A stretch of 64,000 nt of DNA from Streptomyces asiaticus (lineage in GTDB: Bacteria; Actinomycetota; Actinomycetes; Streptomycetales; Streptomycetaceae). A model generated the notes under the pieces. It searched no databases and was not told where the DNA came from. It worked only from the letters and a program-made list of their open reading frames with translations. The position numbers and the translations under genes were made by a program. The stretch spans positions 6,262,001-6,326,000 of the forward strand of contig NZ_JAGSHX010000006.1 of the NCBI RefSeq assembly GCF_018138715.1. The letters are read 5' to 3'. Shown here in pieces: positions 24,159 through 34,188 of the stretch; position 1 is the stretch's first letter, and each line of letters starts with the position of its first letter.

Positions 24159-24629
24159 CTACCGGGCCGCGGGCATGTTGCCGTCGCGCCAGTCGTTCAC
24201 ACGCTTCCGGATGCTGGGGACCATGGGGAGCGCGTCAACCTCTGCGGGGTCGAACCAGCGGACGTCGGTGGACTCCTCGGAGACCGCCAGTTGCCCAGTC
24301 ACGGGACGTGCCACGAAGCAGACGGAGAACTCTTGGCGCACCTCGCCATCGTCGTAGGCAAAGACGTGACGAGGGTTGGTGTAGGTGCCGACGATGCCGA
24401 CGATCTCAACATCGACCCCGGTCTCTTCGCGCGTCTCCCGAATCGCGCAGTCCGGCAACGACTCACCGATGTGCATGGCACCACCGGGAAGCGCCCACAT
24501 GTCGTTGTCCCGCCGGCGCTGAAGCAGGATGCGCCCGGCATCGTCAACGACGACGGTGGAAGCAGCAGGAACCAGGCTGTTCGCGGCCGGGGCACTCGGG
24601 TCGTCCTCGTAGTCCCGCCTACCCATCAT
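24159..24629 (-). CDS. Nudix hydrolase
   Basis: A 156-residue hydrolase of nucleoside-diphosphate-linked compounds. The Nudix box is complete (GAMHIGE, then RETREETGV at about residues 57-78). Two adjacent ATG codons (24629, 24626) follow GGGAAGGGG; either may be used. The start overlaps the preceding gene by 11 bases. This gene and its partner have more A/T third positions than the surroundings, which suggests later acquisition. Nudix genes are often paired with DUF5919 regulators in Streptomyces. Confidence 0.9.
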   Translation of the reverse strand: MMGRRDYEDDPSAPAANSLVPAASTVVVDDAGRILLQRRRDNDMWALPGGAMHIGESLPDCAIRETREETGVDVEIVGIVGTYTNPRHVFAYDDGEVRQEFSVCFVARPVTGQLAVSEESTDVRWFDPAEVDALPMVPSIRKRVNDWRDGNMPAAR

Positions 24630-25161
24630 CTTCCCCTTCCCATACCGGTCTGCCTCGTCTCCACAGTTCCTCAACGTGGGAAGCGAAGCGATCAAACATG
24701 CCGTCGTCCTGGCAACGGCGCAGGTGCAGCGTGGGGGCATCGTGTCCCACGCGATGAGTCAGCAAAGGCGTAACGATCATGTCGTCATCGAAGCGGAAGA
24801 CGGATAGATACGCGTGCCCCTCGCTGTACCTCACATCGATGCCCGGCTGGCTTCTGATCTTCTCCAGTTCGGCCGGCGTCACGCGGATGCGCGTGGACAG
24901 CGTGAGCGCGACGTCTTCATCCTGCTCCCGCGACCGCGTGAGATCACTGTCAGGGTCACCGAGCAGGAAGCGCACTCGGCATCCTTGGACGGCCTTGCGC
25001 CGCAGCGCGGTACCGAACCGGGCTTGTTCGAGCCATAGGAAGTAGTTGGTGTAGCCCGCAAAGGTCAGCTCTCGCTCAGCCTTGGTGATCAGCGAGCGCC
25101 ATAGAGAGGCCGGCGAAACGTGGCGTTCGCTGGGGTCGTACGCGATGACCCTCGGCTCCAC
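24619..25161 (-). CDS. DUF5919-like protein lacking the usual N-terminal HTH (possibly truncated)
   Basis: A 180-residue protein similar to the C-terminal DUF5919 domain (phospholipase-D-like fold) normally fused behind an XRE helix-turn-helix: note KAERELTFAGYTNYFLW, GCRVRFLLGDPDSD and the C-terminal MFDRFASHVEELW. Full-length members run to about 250 residues. Here the only start is a GTG at 25161, just 19 bases from a terminator hairpin, leaving no room for a promoter or the HTH. I therefore think the 5' part was lost. It overlaps the Nudix gene by 11 bases. Confidence 0.6.
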   Translation of the reverse strand: MEPRVIAYDPSERHVSPASLWRSLITKAERELTFAGYTNYFLWLEQARFGTALRRKAVQGCRVRFLLGDPDSDLTRSREQDEDVALTLSTRIRVTPAELEKIRSQPGIDVRYSEGHAYLSVFRFDDDMIVTPLLTHRVGHDAPTLHLRRCQDDGMFDRFASHVEELWRRGRPVWEGEDDG

Positions 25162-25363
25162 GGCTCGCGTGCATCTTTTCGAGGCCCGACGGCTGACCGT
25201 CGGGCCTCAGGAACTCACCCCTGCCGAACGGGACTTCAAGCTTTCGTGGTGGTCGATGGGCGACGCGATCGACGCCGTCGCGCAGGGCCGCTTTCTGCTT
25301 CCGGCCGGGCCCTTGGCTCTGCTGCTCGCTGAGCGCGAGGCCCGGGACGTCAACGGGTCGTAG
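25142..25363 (+). CDS. Possible small remnant reading frame
   Basis: A 73-residue frame on the plus strand whose second half (ELTPAERDFKLSWWSMGDAI and on to LLAEREARDVNGS) looks protein-like in composition and codon use. It runs through the terminator hairpin and has no ribosome site, so it is probably a remnant of a lost gene rather than a working one. Not recognised. Confidence 0.22.
   Translation, partial: AMTLGSTARVHLFEARRLTVGPQELTPAERDFKLSWWSMGDAIDAVAQGRFLLPAGPLALLLAEREARDVNGS
25181..25208. terminator. Hairpin terminator downstream of the pyroglutamyl-peptidase-like gene
   Basis: GAGGCCCGACGG-CTGA-CCGTCGGGCCTC, a 12-base perfect stem, about 140 bases past the stop of the minus-strand peptidase-like gene and immediately before the DUF5919 start. 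Confidence 0.65.
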
Positions 25364-26636
25364 TGGCGACCACGGTGAGGATCGAGCGGACCTGGGCGGT
25401 GATGGCCTCGCGGTTGTGGACGAAGTCCGGGTCGGTGACCTGGCCCGTGCCGGGGTCGGTGTTGCCCGGGCCGAACTGGAGGACCGGGGTGTGGAGATGG
25501 CCGCCCGGGGCCTTCAGACCGACCGCGTCGCGCAGCAGGGTGGCGCGGTAGGCGATCTCGTTGGAGAGGTAGTCGCCGCCACTGCCCGCGCGGGCCGTCG
25601 AGCCGGGGGTCGGGCCGTCCGGGCGGACCACGGGGGTGGTGCCGCCCGCCGGGATCTCGGTGACCTCGGTGTGGTCGTAGACGGGGACCGGGCCGGTGTT
25701 CGCCGCGACGATCCGCTCGTAGGGGAGGGTCGTGGTCGTCCACTGCGGCTGCGGGCGCGGGGTCGGCACATCGGCCGGGATCGGTACGGTCTCGGTCCGG
25801 GAGATGTTCGCGTTGTCGGGGTAGCCGCCCCGCCAGGCGCCGTTGGTGCGCTCGACGTCGAACCGGCCCACCCGGCCCTGGCTCACCGTCATGAACGCGT
25901 CCACCCGGCGCGGGCCCGTCCGGAAGGCGGGCAGCAGCGTCCGCTCGACCGTGCCGTTCGCGAAGTCCGCCCAGCGGACCGGGAAGACGGCCGTCTCGAC
26001 GCGGGCCGGGCCGCTGTCCGTACGGATCGTCGTCCCGTCCAGCGCGAGCGCCGCCGCGCCGGAGGGGTTGGAGCGGCGGACATCGGCGTCCAGCTGGAAC
26101 GGGTCGAAGCCGGTGACCACGATGCGCTTGATGTGCTGACCGGCCTTGTCGGCGGGCAGGTTCAGCGAGTCCTGCCCGCGTGAGGTGCGCTCCAGCGTGT
26201 CGAGGAGCGCGGCGCGGCGGGCGTCGCTGAGCGGGAAGCCCGGCCGCCACTGGCCGAGCGCGCGGGTCATCCCGAGCCGCCCCCAGTACAGCGGCCGGTC
26301 GTCGTCCCGGCTGAGGTCCCCGCCCGCGGGCCCCCGGCCCTGTACGCGGTCCACGGCGCGCTTCCACAGCTGCCCGCCTTCGCGTGCGATCACCCGCTCG
26401 GCCTCGGCGGCCGAGTGCGTCCCCGACAGGGCGCGGGCGAAGTCCGGTGCCACGTCGTCGAACCCGCTGCGGCGCAGGATCTCCTGGGGCGCGGCCTTGT
26501 CGAGCCGCTGCTCCTCGATGGTGGGGGCGGCGGTGGTGGTGTCGGCCGCGGCCGTCGCCGGCACGGCGAGGGCCAGGGGAGCGGTGGCGAGCAGGGCGGC
26601 GCCGAGCAGGGCGAGCCGGGGGCGTATCGATCTCAT
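25350..26636 (-). CDS. Secreted pyroglutamyl-peptidase-like protein with Cys-to-Ser at the active site
   Basis: A 428-residue secreted protein (signal MRSIRPRLALLGAALLA.., cleaved near ATAAA) whose C-terminal ~280 residues resemble peptidase C15: VVTGFDPF, NPSGAAALAL, VETAVFPVRW, GRVGRFDVER and the His segment GGHLHTPVL. At the place of the catalytic Cys (family pattern TYxCN) the sequence is GDYLSNEIAYR, with Ser. It may be inactive as a cysteine peptidase or use Ser. The start at 26636 follows GAGAGGACC. It is cut off from the sugar operon by a strong terminator. Confidence 0.8.
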   Translation of the reverse strand: MRSIRPRLALLGAALLATAPLALAVPATAAADTTTAAPTIEEQRLDKAAPQEILRRSGFDDVAPDFARALSGTHSAAEAERVIAREGGQLWKRAVDRVQGRGPAGGDLSRDDDRPLYWGRLGMTRALGQWRPGFPLSDARRAALLDTLERTSRGQDSLNLPADKAGQHIKRIVVTGFDPFQLDADVRRSNPSGAAALALDGTTIRTDSGPARVETAVFPVRWADFANGTVERTLLPAFRTGPRRVDAFMTVSQGRVGRFDVERTNGAWRGGYPDNANISRTETVPIPADVPTPRPQPQWTTTTLPYERIVAANTGPVPVYDHTEVTEIPAGGTTPVVRPDGPTPGSTARAGSGGDYLSNEIAYRATLLRDAVGLKAPGGHLHTPVLQFGPGNTDPGTGQVTDPDFVHNREAITAQVRSILTVVATTTR

Positions 26637-26713
26637 GCGGGGGTCCTCTCGGGTGAGGGGTGATGGTTGACGTGGCCGGGGGGCTGGGAGCCGGGGGGCC
26701 GGGGAAACGACAA

Positions 26714-26753
26714 CCCCTCCCGTCCCGTGCTCTTGAGCACGGGACGGGAGGGG
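26714..26753. terminator. Very strong hairpin between galM and the peptidase-like gene
   Basis: A perfect 19-base stem (CCCCTCCCGTCCCGTGCTC, loop TT, exact complement). It lies right after the galM stop on the minus strand and marks the end of the sugar operon. Confidence 0.85.
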
Positions 26754-26790
26754 AACCGATGAGCTATGGGGCCGCGCGCGGCGGAGCCGC

Positions 26791-27960
26791 TCAGCGTGTG
26801 GAGAACGAGTGCACCGTCGTCGACCGGTACGTCTGCCCCGGCCGCAGCACCGTCGAGGGGAACGACGGCTGGTTCGGCGAGTCCGGGAAGTGCTGGGTCT
26901 CCAGGGCGAAGGCGTCGCCCTGCCGGTACACCCGTCCCGATGTGCCCGCGAAGGTGCCGGTGAGGAAGTTGCCGGTGTAGAACTGCACACCGGGCTCGGT
27001 CGTGGCGATCCGCATCACCCGGCCGGACTCCGGCTCGGTCACCGTCAGGAAGTGCTCCGGACGGCTGGTGATGCCCTTGTCCAGCACGAAGTTGTGGTCG
27101 ATCCCCTGCCCGTAGAGCACCTGCTGGTGCGCCTCCCGGATGTCCCGGCCGATCTCCTTGGCGCGGCGGAAGTCGAACGGGGTCCCGGCCACCTTGGCGA
27201 GCTCGCCGGTGGGGATGAGGGTCTTGTCGACCGGGGTGTAGCGGCTGGCGGCGATCTCCAGACGGTGGTCGTAGATGGAGCCGCTGCCCTCCCCGGCCAA
27301 GTTGTAGTACGTGTGGTTGGTGAGGTTCACGACCGTCGCCTTGTCGGTCGTGGCCTCGTAGTCGATGCGGAAGTCGCCCGCCGCCGTGAGCGTGTAGTCC
27401 ACGCGCACGGTGAGCGTGCCGGGGTAGCCCATCTCGCCGTCGGGGCTCACCCGGCGGAGGGTGAGCCCCACGTCCGCGCCCTTGCGGAACGGCTCCACGG
27501 ACCAGACGTGCTTGTCGAAGCCCTTGTCGCCGCCGTGCAGGCTGTTCGGCCCGTCGTTGATCGGCAGCTGGTACTTCTTGCCGTCCAGCGTGAAGGTGCC
27601 GCGTGCGATGCGGTTGCCGTAGCGGCCGATGAGGGCGCCGAAGTACGGGCTGTCCGCCACATAGGAGTCCAGGTCGTCGAAGCCGAGCGACACATTGGCG
27701 CGGCGGCCGTGGCGGTCGGGGATCTCCAGGGCCTGCACGATGCCGCCGTAGCTGAGCACGCGCAGCCGGGTGCGGCTGTTCTCGATCGTCCAGCGGTCGA
27801 CCTCGGTGCCGTCCGCCAGCGTGCCGAAGTGCTCCTTCACCGCGCCTCCCTTGCCCGCGGAGTCCCCTCCGCCAGCTGCGTGGGCGGTGCCGGTCGTGAC
27901 GGCCGAGGCCGCCAGTCCGGCCGCCGCCGCCGTGATCACCGTGCGTCTGCTCGTGGTCAT
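26791..27960 (-). CDS. galM: Exported aldose 1-epimerase
   Basis: A 389-residue mutarotase that interconverts alpha and beta anomers of aldoses such as galactose and xylose. A Tat-like signal (TSRRTVITAAAAGLAA) precedes the galactose-mutarotase beta-sandwich. Catalytic and binding motifs: NDGPNSLHGGDKG (His), NLTNHTYYNLAG (general-acid His) and TTEPGVQFYTGN (general-base Glu). The start at 27960 has GGAG 6 bases upstream. It is the last gene of the sugar-import operon (43 bases after the permease), so it prepares the right anomer outside the membrane. Confidence 0.93.
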   Translation of the reverse strand: MTTSRRTVITAAAAGLAASAVTTGTAHAAGGGDSAGKGGAVKEHFGTLADGTEVDRWTIENSRTRLRVLSYGGIVQALEIPDRHGRRANVSLGFDDLDSYVADSPYFGALIGRYGNRIARGTFTLDGKKYQLPINDGPNSLHGGDKGFDKHVWSVEPFRKGADVGLTLRRVSPDGEMGYPGTLTVRVDYTLTAAGDFRIDYEATTDKATVVNLTNHTYYNLAGEGSGSIYDHRLEIAASRYTPVDKTLIPTGELAKVAGTPFDFRRAKEIGRDIREAHQQVLYGQGIDHNFVLDKGITSRPEHFLTVTEPESGRVMRIATTEPGVQFYTGNFLTGTFAGTSGRVYRQGDAFALETQHFPDSPNQPSFPSTVLRPGQTYRSTTVHSFSTR

Positions 27961-28003
27961 ATGCGGCTCCATAAGGCTAGATCCATGAGGGACAGCTGAT
28001 GGG

Positions 28004-29236
28004 TTACGACCCGACCTTGCGCTTGTTCCAGACATCGAAGCCGACCGCGGCCAGCAGCACCAGACCCTTGATCACCTGCTGGTAGTCGGTACCGATGCCG
28101 ACCAGCGACATACCGTTGTTGAGCACGCCGAGCACCAGACCACCGATGATCGCGCCGAGCACCGTGCCCACACCGCCGCTGGCCGAGGCGCCGCCGATGA
28201 ACGCGGCGGCGATGGCCTCGAGCTCGAAGTTGAGGCCCGCACTGGGGGTGGCGGAGCCCAGCCGGGCGGCGAAGACCAGACCGGCGAGGGCGGCGAGCAC
28301 ACCCATGTTGACGAAGACCAGGAAGGTGACGCGCTTGTCCCGGACACCCGACAGCTTGGCCGCCGGCTGGTTGCCGCCGAGGGCGTACACATGCCGCCCC
28401 ACCACGGTGTTGCGCATCACAAAGCTGAACACGACGAAGAGCACGGCCAGGATCAGCAGCCCGTACGGCGCCCCGTGCCAGCTGGACAGCGTCATGGTGA
28501 ACGCCATCACCGCGGCCACGATCGCGGCGCACTTGACGAAGAACAGCCCCAGCGGCACCACGTCCAGCTCATAGGCCGTCCGCTGCTGCCGGGCGCGCCA
28601 CTCCTGCCAGACGGCGGCGGCGCAGACCACGAGGCCGATCACCATCGTGGGGTTGTGGTACTCGGTGTACGGGCCCATCTCCGGGATGAAGCCGGTGCTC
28701 ATCTTCTCGAAGCCGTCGGGGAACGGCGACAGGGACTGACCGTCCAGCAGGATCTGGGTGCCGCCGCGGAAGGCCAGCATTCCGGCCAGGGTGACGATGA
28801 AGGACGGGATGCCTATGTAGGCGATCCAGAAGCCCTGCCAGGCCCCGGCCACCGCGCCGAGCAGCAGACAGAGGACGACCGCGAGGGGCCACGGCATATC
28901 GTGTTTGATCATCATGACACCGGCGGCCGCGCCGATGAAGGCGACCAGCGAGCCGACCGACAGATCGATATGCCCCGCGATGATCACGATCATCATGCCG
29001 ATCGCGAGGATGAGGATGTAGCCGTTCTGCTGCACCAGGTTGGTGACGTTCAGCGGCCGCAGCAGGATGTCGTCCGACCAGATCTGGAAGATGACGATGA
29101 TCAGGGCGAGCGCGACCAGCATTCCGTACTGCCGCATATTGGACCGCAGGCCCTGCAACAGCAGCGTCCCGACGCTGGGCGAGCCCTCGGCCGGCGGTGG
29201 GGCCGGGCTCTCGGTCTTCTGGGTGGCCGTGCTCAT
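28004..29236 (-). CDS. mmsB: Multiple-monosaccharide ABC transporter permease
   Basis: A 410-residue inner-membrane permease of the RbsC/XylH class with about 10 hydrophobic segments. The family signature [17 protein letters not shown] sits near residue 90, and the EAA-like region [14 protein letters not shown] near residue 300. It overlaps the ATPase gene by 4 bases (ATGA). With ChvE- and MmsA-like partners it imports monosaccharides such as galactose, arabinose, glucose or xylose. Confidence 0.93.
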   Translation of the reverse strand: MSTATQKTESPAPPPAEGSPSVGTLLLQGLRSNMRQYGMLVALALIIVIFQIWSDDILLRPLNVTNLVQQNGYILILAIGMMIVIIAGHIDLSVGSLVAFIGAAAGVMMIKHDMPWPLAVVLCLLLGAVAGAWQGFWIAYIGIPSFIVTLAGMLAFRGGTQILLDGQSLSPFPDGFEKMSTGFIPEMGPYTEYHNPTMVIGLVVCAAAVWQEWRARQQRTAYELDVVPLGLFFVKCAAIVAAVMAFTMTLSSWHGAPYGLLILAVLFVVFSFVMRNTVVGRHVYALGGNQPAAKLSGVRDKRVTFLVFVNMGVLAALAGLVFAARLGSATPSAGLNFELEAIAAAFIGGASASGGVGTVLGAIIGGLVLGVLNNGMSLVGIGTDYQQVIKGLVLLAAVGFDVWNKRKVGS

Positions 29237-30795
29237 CCTTCGTCTCCTCTGTCCCTCGTCATGTGGCGCATCAGAACTTCCTGCGTCGCCTCGGCCCGGG
29301 GAACCTCCCCGGTCAGCCGCCCGGCCGCCATCGTGTAGATCCGGTCGCACATCCCCAGCAGCTCGCCCAGCTCGGAGGAGATGAAGATGACGGCCTTGCC
29401 CTGGGCCGCCAGATCGTTGATGACCGTGTAGATCTCGTACTTGGCCCCGACGTCGATGCCACGGGTGGGCTCGTCGAGGATGAGCACTTCGGGACCCGCG
29501 AAGATCCACTTGCTGAGGACGACCTTCTGCTGGTTGCCGCCGCTGAGCCGGCCGACCCGCTCGAAGACCGTGGGCGCCTTGATGTTCATCGTGGTGCGGA
29601 ACCGCTCGGCGACCCGTGACTCCTCGTGCTCGTTGACCACGCCGCGGCGCGCCACCTTGGTCAGCGAGGAGAGCGAGACATTGCGGCTGATGGTGTCGTC
29701 GAGGTTGAGCCCGTAGTGCTTGCGGTCCTCGGTGACATACGCGATGCCGTGGTCGATCGCCTCCGGCACGGTGCGGGTACGGACCTCCTGGCCGTCCCGG
29801 AACACCCGGCCGCCCGCATAGCGCCCGTACGCCCGCCCGAAGACGCTCATGGCGAGCTCGGTGCGGCCGGCGCCCATCAGCCCGGCGATGCCGACGATCT
29901 CCCCGCGCCGTACGTTGAGCGACACCCCGTCCACGACCTTGCGCTGCTGGTCGATGGGGTGGTGGACGGTCCAGTCCTCGACGGCCAGGGCCACCTCGGA
30001 GGAGTCCTCGCCCTCGTACGGGGTGCGGTCGGGGAAGCGGTGGTCGAGGTCGCGGCCGACCATGCCGCGGATGATGCGGTCCTCGGAGATCTCGGGGCTG
30101 GCCTCGGGGGTCTCCCGGACGGTCAGGGTTTCGATGCTCTGGCCGTCGCGCAGGATGGTGACGGAGTCGGCGACCCGGCGGATCTCATTGAGCTTGTGGG
30201 AGATCAGAATGCAGGAAATGCCCTGCGCCTTGAATTCCAGCAGCAGATCCAGGAGCTTTCCGCTGTCCTCGTCGTTCAGCGCCGCGGTCGGCTCGTCCAG
30301 GATGAGCAGCTTCACCTCCTTGGAGAGCGCCTTGGCGATTTCCACCAGCTGCTGTTTGCCCACGCCGATATCGGTGACGCGGGTCTGCGGCGAATCCGTC
30401 AGACCGACCCGCTTGAGCAGCGCGGTGGCGTGTCTGAGGGTTTCGTTCCAGCTGATCAGGCCGCGCCGGGAGTGCTCATTGCCGAGGAAGATGTTCTCGG
30501 CGATGGACAGATAGGGGATCAGCGCCAGTTCCTGATGGATGATGACGATGCCGCGCTGCTCGCTCGCGCGGATGTCCTTGAAGGCGCACGCCTCGCCGTC
30601 GAAGAGGATCTCGCCCTCGTAGCTGCCGTGCGGATGGACCCCGCTGACCACCTTCATCAGGGTGGACTTTCCCGCGCCGTTCTCCCCGCAGAGGGCGTGG
30701 ATCTCGCCCTGGCGGATCTGGAGATTGACATCGGAGAGCGCCTTGACACCGGGGAACGTCTTGGTGATGGAACGCAATTCGAGAATGGTGCTCAT
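29233..30795 (-). CDS. mmsA: Multiple-monosaccharide ABC transporter ATP-binding protein
   Basis: A 520-residue protein with two ABC ATPase domains. The first has Walker [13 protein letters not shown] and Walker B LLILDEPT; the second has the degenerate loop [10 protein letters not shown], the signature [10 protein letters not shown] and [12 protein letters not shown]. Such tandem ATPases serve monosaccharide importers. It lies 14 bases downstream of the binding-protein gene and overlaps the permease gene by 4 bases. Confidence 0.94.
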   Translation of the reverse strand: MSTILELRSITKTFPGVKALSDVNLQIRQGEIHALCGENGAGKSTLMKVVSGVHPHGSYEGEILFDGEACAFKDIRASEQRGIVIIHQELALIPYLSIAENIFLGNEHSRRGLISWNETLRHATALLKRVGLTDSPQTRVTDIGVGKQQLVEIAKALSKEVKLLILDEPTAALNDEDSGKLLDLLLEFKAQGISCILISHKLNEIRRVADSVTILRDGQSIETLTVRETPEASPEISEDRIIRGMVGRDLDHRFPDRTPYEGEDSSEVALAVEDWTVHHPIDQQRKVVDGVSLNVRRGEIVGIAGLMGAGRTELAMSVFGRAYGRYAGGRVFRDGQEVRTRTVPEAIDHGIAYVTEDRKHYGLNLDDTISRNVSLSSLTKVARRGVVNEHEESRVAERFRTTMNIKAPTVFERVGRLSGGNQQKVVLSKWIFAGPEVLILDEPTRGIDVGAKYEIYTVINDLAAQGKAVIFISSELGELLGMCDRIYTMAAGRLTGEVPRAEATQEVLMRHMTRDRGDEG

Positions 30796-30809
30796 AGCCC
30801 GGTACCGCC

Positions 30810-31919
30810 CTACTTCAGCTGCGACGCGGTGTAGTAACCCTGGTCGACCAGCACCTGGGTGTTGGACTTGTCGACGCTGACCGGGTTGAGCAGGAAGGTC
30901 GGCACGACCTTCTCACCGTTGTCGTACGACTTGGTGTCGTTGACCGGGGGCTTGCCGCCGGTCAGCTCCGCCTTGGCCATCTGCACGGTGGCCTTCGCCA
31001 GCTTGCGGGTGTCCTTGTAGATCGTCTGCCGCTGCTGGCCCCGGAGGATGGACTTCACGGAGGCCAGCTCGGCGTCCTGCCCGGTCACCACGGGGTACGG
31101 CTTGGACTTCGTGCCGTAGCCGACGCCCTTGAGCGCGGAGAGGATGCCGATGGACATGCCGTCGTACGGGGAGAGCACGGCGTCGACGTCGCGGCTGCTG
31201 TACGCCTTGTTGAGCAGGTCCTCCATGCGGTCCTGGGCGGCGCTGCCACTCCACTTCTCGGTGTAGAGCTGGTTGAGCTTGGTCTGCTTGGAGCGGACGA
31301 CCAGCTCACCCTTGTCCATGTACGGCTTGAGCACCTTCATCGCGCCGTTGAAGAAGTACCGGGTGTTGTTGTCGTCCGACGACCCGGCGAACAGCTCGAT
31401 GGAGAACGGGCCCTTACGGCCCTTGGACAGCCCCAGCTTGTCGACGATGTACTGGCCCTGGAGCCTGCCGACCTTGTCGTTGTCGAAGGTGGCGTAGTAG
31501 TCGACGTTCTTCGTGCCCAGGATCAGCCGGTCGTAGGAGATCACCGGAATGTTGGCCTCATGGGCCTGCTTCACCACATCGGAGATCGCACCGCCGTTGA
31601 TCGGCGCGATCACCAGCAGCCGATGGCCCTTGGTGATCATGTTCTCGATCTGGGACACCTGGGTACGGACGTCGTCCTCGCCGTACTGGAGGTCCGTCTT
31701 GTAGCCCGCGGCCTGGAACTGCTTGGCCATGTTCCGGCCGTCGGCGATCCACCGCTCGGAGGACTTCGTCGGCATCGCGATGCCGATCGTGCCTCCCTTT
31801 TCCTTGCTCTTGTACCGGCTGCCGCCGACCGCCTCCTGGCCACAGGCCGTGGCGGTCAGCGAGAGCGCGAGGAGGCCGGCGCCTATCGCCGCGGCTCGTG
31901 CTCCTCTTACCGTGCGCAT
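30810..31919 (-). CDS. chvE: Multiple-monosaccharide ABC transporter substrate-binding lipoprotein
   Basis: A 369-residue lipoprotein (lipobox TATAC, Cys at residue 26) of the ChvE type. The type-1 sugar-binding fold is shown by [50 protein letters not shown] and [15 protein letters not shown]. It captures aldoses outside the membrane for MmsA/MmsB. The ATG at 31919 follows GAAGGAC. It is 33 bases from the U32-like gene upstream, so all belong to one transcription unit. Confidence 0.94.
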   Translation of the reverse strand: MRTVRGARAAAIGAGLLALSLTATACGQEAVGGSRYKSKEKGGTIGIAMPTKSSERWIADGRNMAKQFQAAGYKTDLQYGEDDVRTQVSQIENMITKGHRLLVIAPINGGAISDVVKQAHEANIPVISYDRLILGTKNVDYYATFDNDKVGRLQGQYIVDKLGLSKGRKGPFSIELFAGSSDDNNTRYFFNGAMKVLKPYMDKGELVVRSKQTKLNQLYTEKWSGSAAQDRMEDLLNKAYSSRDVDAVLSPYDGMSIGILSALKGVGYGTKSKPYPVVTGQDAELASVKSILRGQQRQTIYKDTRKLAKATVQMAKAELTGGKPPVNDTKSYDNGEKVVPTFLLNPVSVDKSNTQVLVDQGYYTASQLK

Positions 31920-31952
31920 GGTGTTGGGGTCCTTCCCTGGGGCGTCGTTGCT

Positions 31953-32942
31953 TCAGGAACTGGGGAGGTCCGCGTCGGCGGTGAAACGCCGCAGCGGACC
32001 CGGCAGCCGGGAGCCGAGCGGGGACATCCCGCCGTCCGCGCCCAGCCGGGTGAGCAGGTCGAGCACGAGCCGCCCACGGCGCACCCGCTCACGGGCGCTG
32101 CCCAGCGCCACGTCGCGCAGCTGGGCGCCGTACGGGTAGATCCCCGGGGATTTGCTGAGCCCGAACTTCAGATAGATGGGGGCGCCGCGCCGGATCAGCT
32201 CCGCCGCGTCATAGAGCCGCACATAGCCGCCGAGGTCGTCCGGGGCCTCGACGTAGAAGTCCATCGGGGCGCGGGAGACCCGGCGGATCTCGGTGAGGTG
32301 CTCCAGCGTCAGGTCCGAGGGGATGTTGATGGAGTCGGCCCCGAGCTGCTCGTACACCGCGAACGAGGCCGGGTTGACCGGGCCGACCAGCGCGGACAGC
32401 TTGAAGGTGGTGTCCGCGGGCAGCTCGCCGCGCGCCCGCAACCGGTTGAGCAGCCACAGCACGCCCTCGTCGGCCACCAGCAGGCACTTCACGCCCAGCG
32501 AGACCGCGCGCAGCGCGTCCTCCACACAACCGGCCACCGCGTCATGGCCACGGGCGCGCAGCCCCCCGCCGCCGGAGTCGGAGCGGGTGGCGGCGCCGAT
32601 GTCCCAGGTGCCGCGGGGGCCGGTGAACAGGCACAGCTCGGCGTTCCGCTCGGCGCAGGACTCCACCATCTCGGTGATCTCGGCATCGGTGAGCATCCAG
32701 ACGCCGCTGCCCTGGCTGATCCGGTGGATCGGCACATCCAGCCGCCCGGCCTCCTTGAACACGGTGGCCAGCGCCTCCGGGCCCTCGACGGAGGGGATCT
32801 CGGTGCGCCAGGTGCCGCCGTCGGGGAAGGTGTGCGCGGAGGTGTCGGCGGGGTCGGGGGCGGGCGCGGCGTGGCCGAGCGACGCGAGGGCCGCGTCGGC
32901 GGGGCGGCGGGGGCCGGAAGAGGCGGGTGAGGCGGCGGTCAC
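31953..32942 (-). CDS. U32-peptidase-like TIM-barrel protein
   Basis: A 329-residue cytoplasmic protein resembling the U32 peptidase family in its barrel strands (VKCLLVADEGVLWLLNRLRA, FAVYEQLGADSINIPSDLTL, IYLKFGLSKSPGIYPYGAQL). The GTG start at 32942 has GGGAG 5 bases upstream. U32-family enzymes include collagenase-like proteins and RNA/quinone hydroxylation factors, none of which explains a place in a sugar operon. A sugar-acid-related role is inferred only from context. Confidence 0.6.
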   Translation of the reverse strand: MTAASPASSGPRRPADAALASLGHAAPAPDPADTSAHTFPDGGTWRTEIPSVEGPEALATVFKEAGRLDVPIHRISQGSGVWMLTDAEITEMVESCAERNAELCLFTGPRGTWDIGAATRSDSGGGGLRARGHDAVAGCVEDALRAVSLGVKCLLVADEGVLWLLNRLRARGELPADTTFKLSALVGPVNPASFAVYEQLGADSINIPSDLTLEHLTEIRRVSRAPMDFYVEAPDDLGGYVRLYDAAELIRRGAPIYLKFGLSKSPGIYPYGAQLRDVALGSARERVRRGRLVLDLLTRLGADGGMSPLGSRLPGPLRRFTADADLPSS

Positions 32943-33047
32943 GGTGCTCCCTGTGGAGTGATGGCCGGTGGTTCGGCGTCCGGCTGGTGCTGCCCAGGAC
33001 ATCGTTGTCCGGGTGGGGCTGGGGTGATGACTAGAGACGGTCGGGAG

Positions 33048-33104
33048 GGCTGGTGGGACGACTGGAGTCGGGCCCCCAAGGCTGGTGGGACGACTGGAGT
33101 CGGG
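33048..33104. repeat. 25-bp direct repeat between the U32-like and dehydrogenase genes
   Basis: GGCTGGTGGGACGACTGGAG plus TCGGG occurs exactly at 33048-33072 and 33080-33104. It lies in the 214-base gap inside the operon and may hold a secondary promoter or processing site. Confidence 0.75.
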
Positions 33105-33156
33105 GGCGGGAGGCTTGACACGGCGCGGTTTGGCACAGCGAGGTCTCACTTACGCC

Positions 33157-34188
33157 CTAGTCGAGGCCCTGCGGACGCAGCAGCACCTTGCCGACGGCCG
33201 GATCACCGCTGCCGACCAGCTCGATCGCCGAGGCGAAGTCGGTCAGCGGCAGCTCATGGGTGATCAGCGGCCGCAGGCTCAGCAGCCCCGCGTCGAAGAC
33301 CCGTACGGCGTGTGACCAGGCGGCGGGCGGGGCCCCGAAGACGGTCTGCACCTCGGTCTGGCGGACCACCAGATCGGTGGGGTCAAGGCCCTCCGCGCCC
33401 GCCGCCGGGATGCCGGTGAGCACCAGCCGGCCGCCCCGGCGCAGCAGGGAGGCGGAGGTACGGGCGGCGGAGGCGGAGCCGGCGGTCTCGATCACCACGT
33501 CATAGCCCGAGAGCTGGTCGGACAGCTGGTCCCGGGTGCGGAACTCGGTACCGCCGAAGGACAGCGACAGCTGCTCCCGGTCCGGGCGGGTGCCCACCAC
33601 CAGCAGCCGCGCGGGGGAGACGGCGGCGAGGAACTGCACGGCGATCATGCCGAGCGTGCCGGTGCCGACCACCGCGACCCGCTCACCGGGCTGGGCCCCG
33701 GCCTTGAGCGCGGCGGCGGCGATGCACGCGGCGGGCTCCAGCAGGGCGGCCGCGCCCAGGTCGGCGTCGTCGGACAGCGGGTGCAGCAGCCGGGCCGGCA
33801 GGGCCAGGGTGTCGGCCATCGCCCCGGGCTGGGTGAAGCCGGTCTCCTCGTACCCGGCCGTGCACAAGGTGGTGTCCCCGGCGTGACAGCGGTCGCACAC
33901 CTGGCAGTTGCGGAATCCCTCGCCGACGACCTTACGGCCGACGAGCGCCTCCGGGACGCCCGCGCCGACCGCCTCGACCGTCCCGGACCACTCATGGCCG
34001 GGGATGACGGGGTAGCGGACGTACCCCTCGGGCCGGTTGCCCTGGTACAGCTCGCGGTCGCTGCCGCAGATCCCGGAGGCGTGCACCCGCACCCGCGCGT
34101 CACCGGGGGCGGGCGCGGCCGCTTCGGCGGCGGTGCCGGTCTCGACGAGACGGAACGCGCCGGGGGCGTCGAGGACGAGCGCGGTCAC
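33157..34188 (-). CDS. Zinc-dependent alcohol/sugar dehydrogenase (MDR)
   Basis: A 343-residue zinc MDR. Catalytic zinc ligands are in GICGSDRELYQ and PGHEWSG; structural zinc cysteines are in NCQVCDRCHAGDTTLC; the Rossmann motif is VAVVGTGTLGMIAVQF. The GTG start overlaps the dehydratase stop by 4 bases, so both enzymes are made together. Most likely it oxidises an aldose or a deoxy-keto sugar acid with NAD(P). Confidence 0.9.
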   Translation of the reverse strand: MTALVLDAPGAFRLVETGTAAEAAAPAPGDARVRVHASGICGSDRELYQGNRPEGYVRYPVIPGHEWSGTVEAVGAGVPEALVGRKVVGEGFRNCQVCDRCHAGDTTLCTAGYEETGFTQPGAMADTLALPARLLHPLSDDADLGAAALLEPAACIAAAALKAGAQPGERVAVVGTGTLGMIAVQFLAAVSPARLLVVGTRPDREQLSLSFGGTEFRTRDQLSDQLSGYDVVIETAGSASAARTSASLLRRGGRLVLTGIPAAGAEGLDPTDLVVRQTEVQTVFGAPPAAWSHAVRVFDAGLLSLRPLITHELPLTDFASAIELVGSGDPAVGKVLLRPQGLD

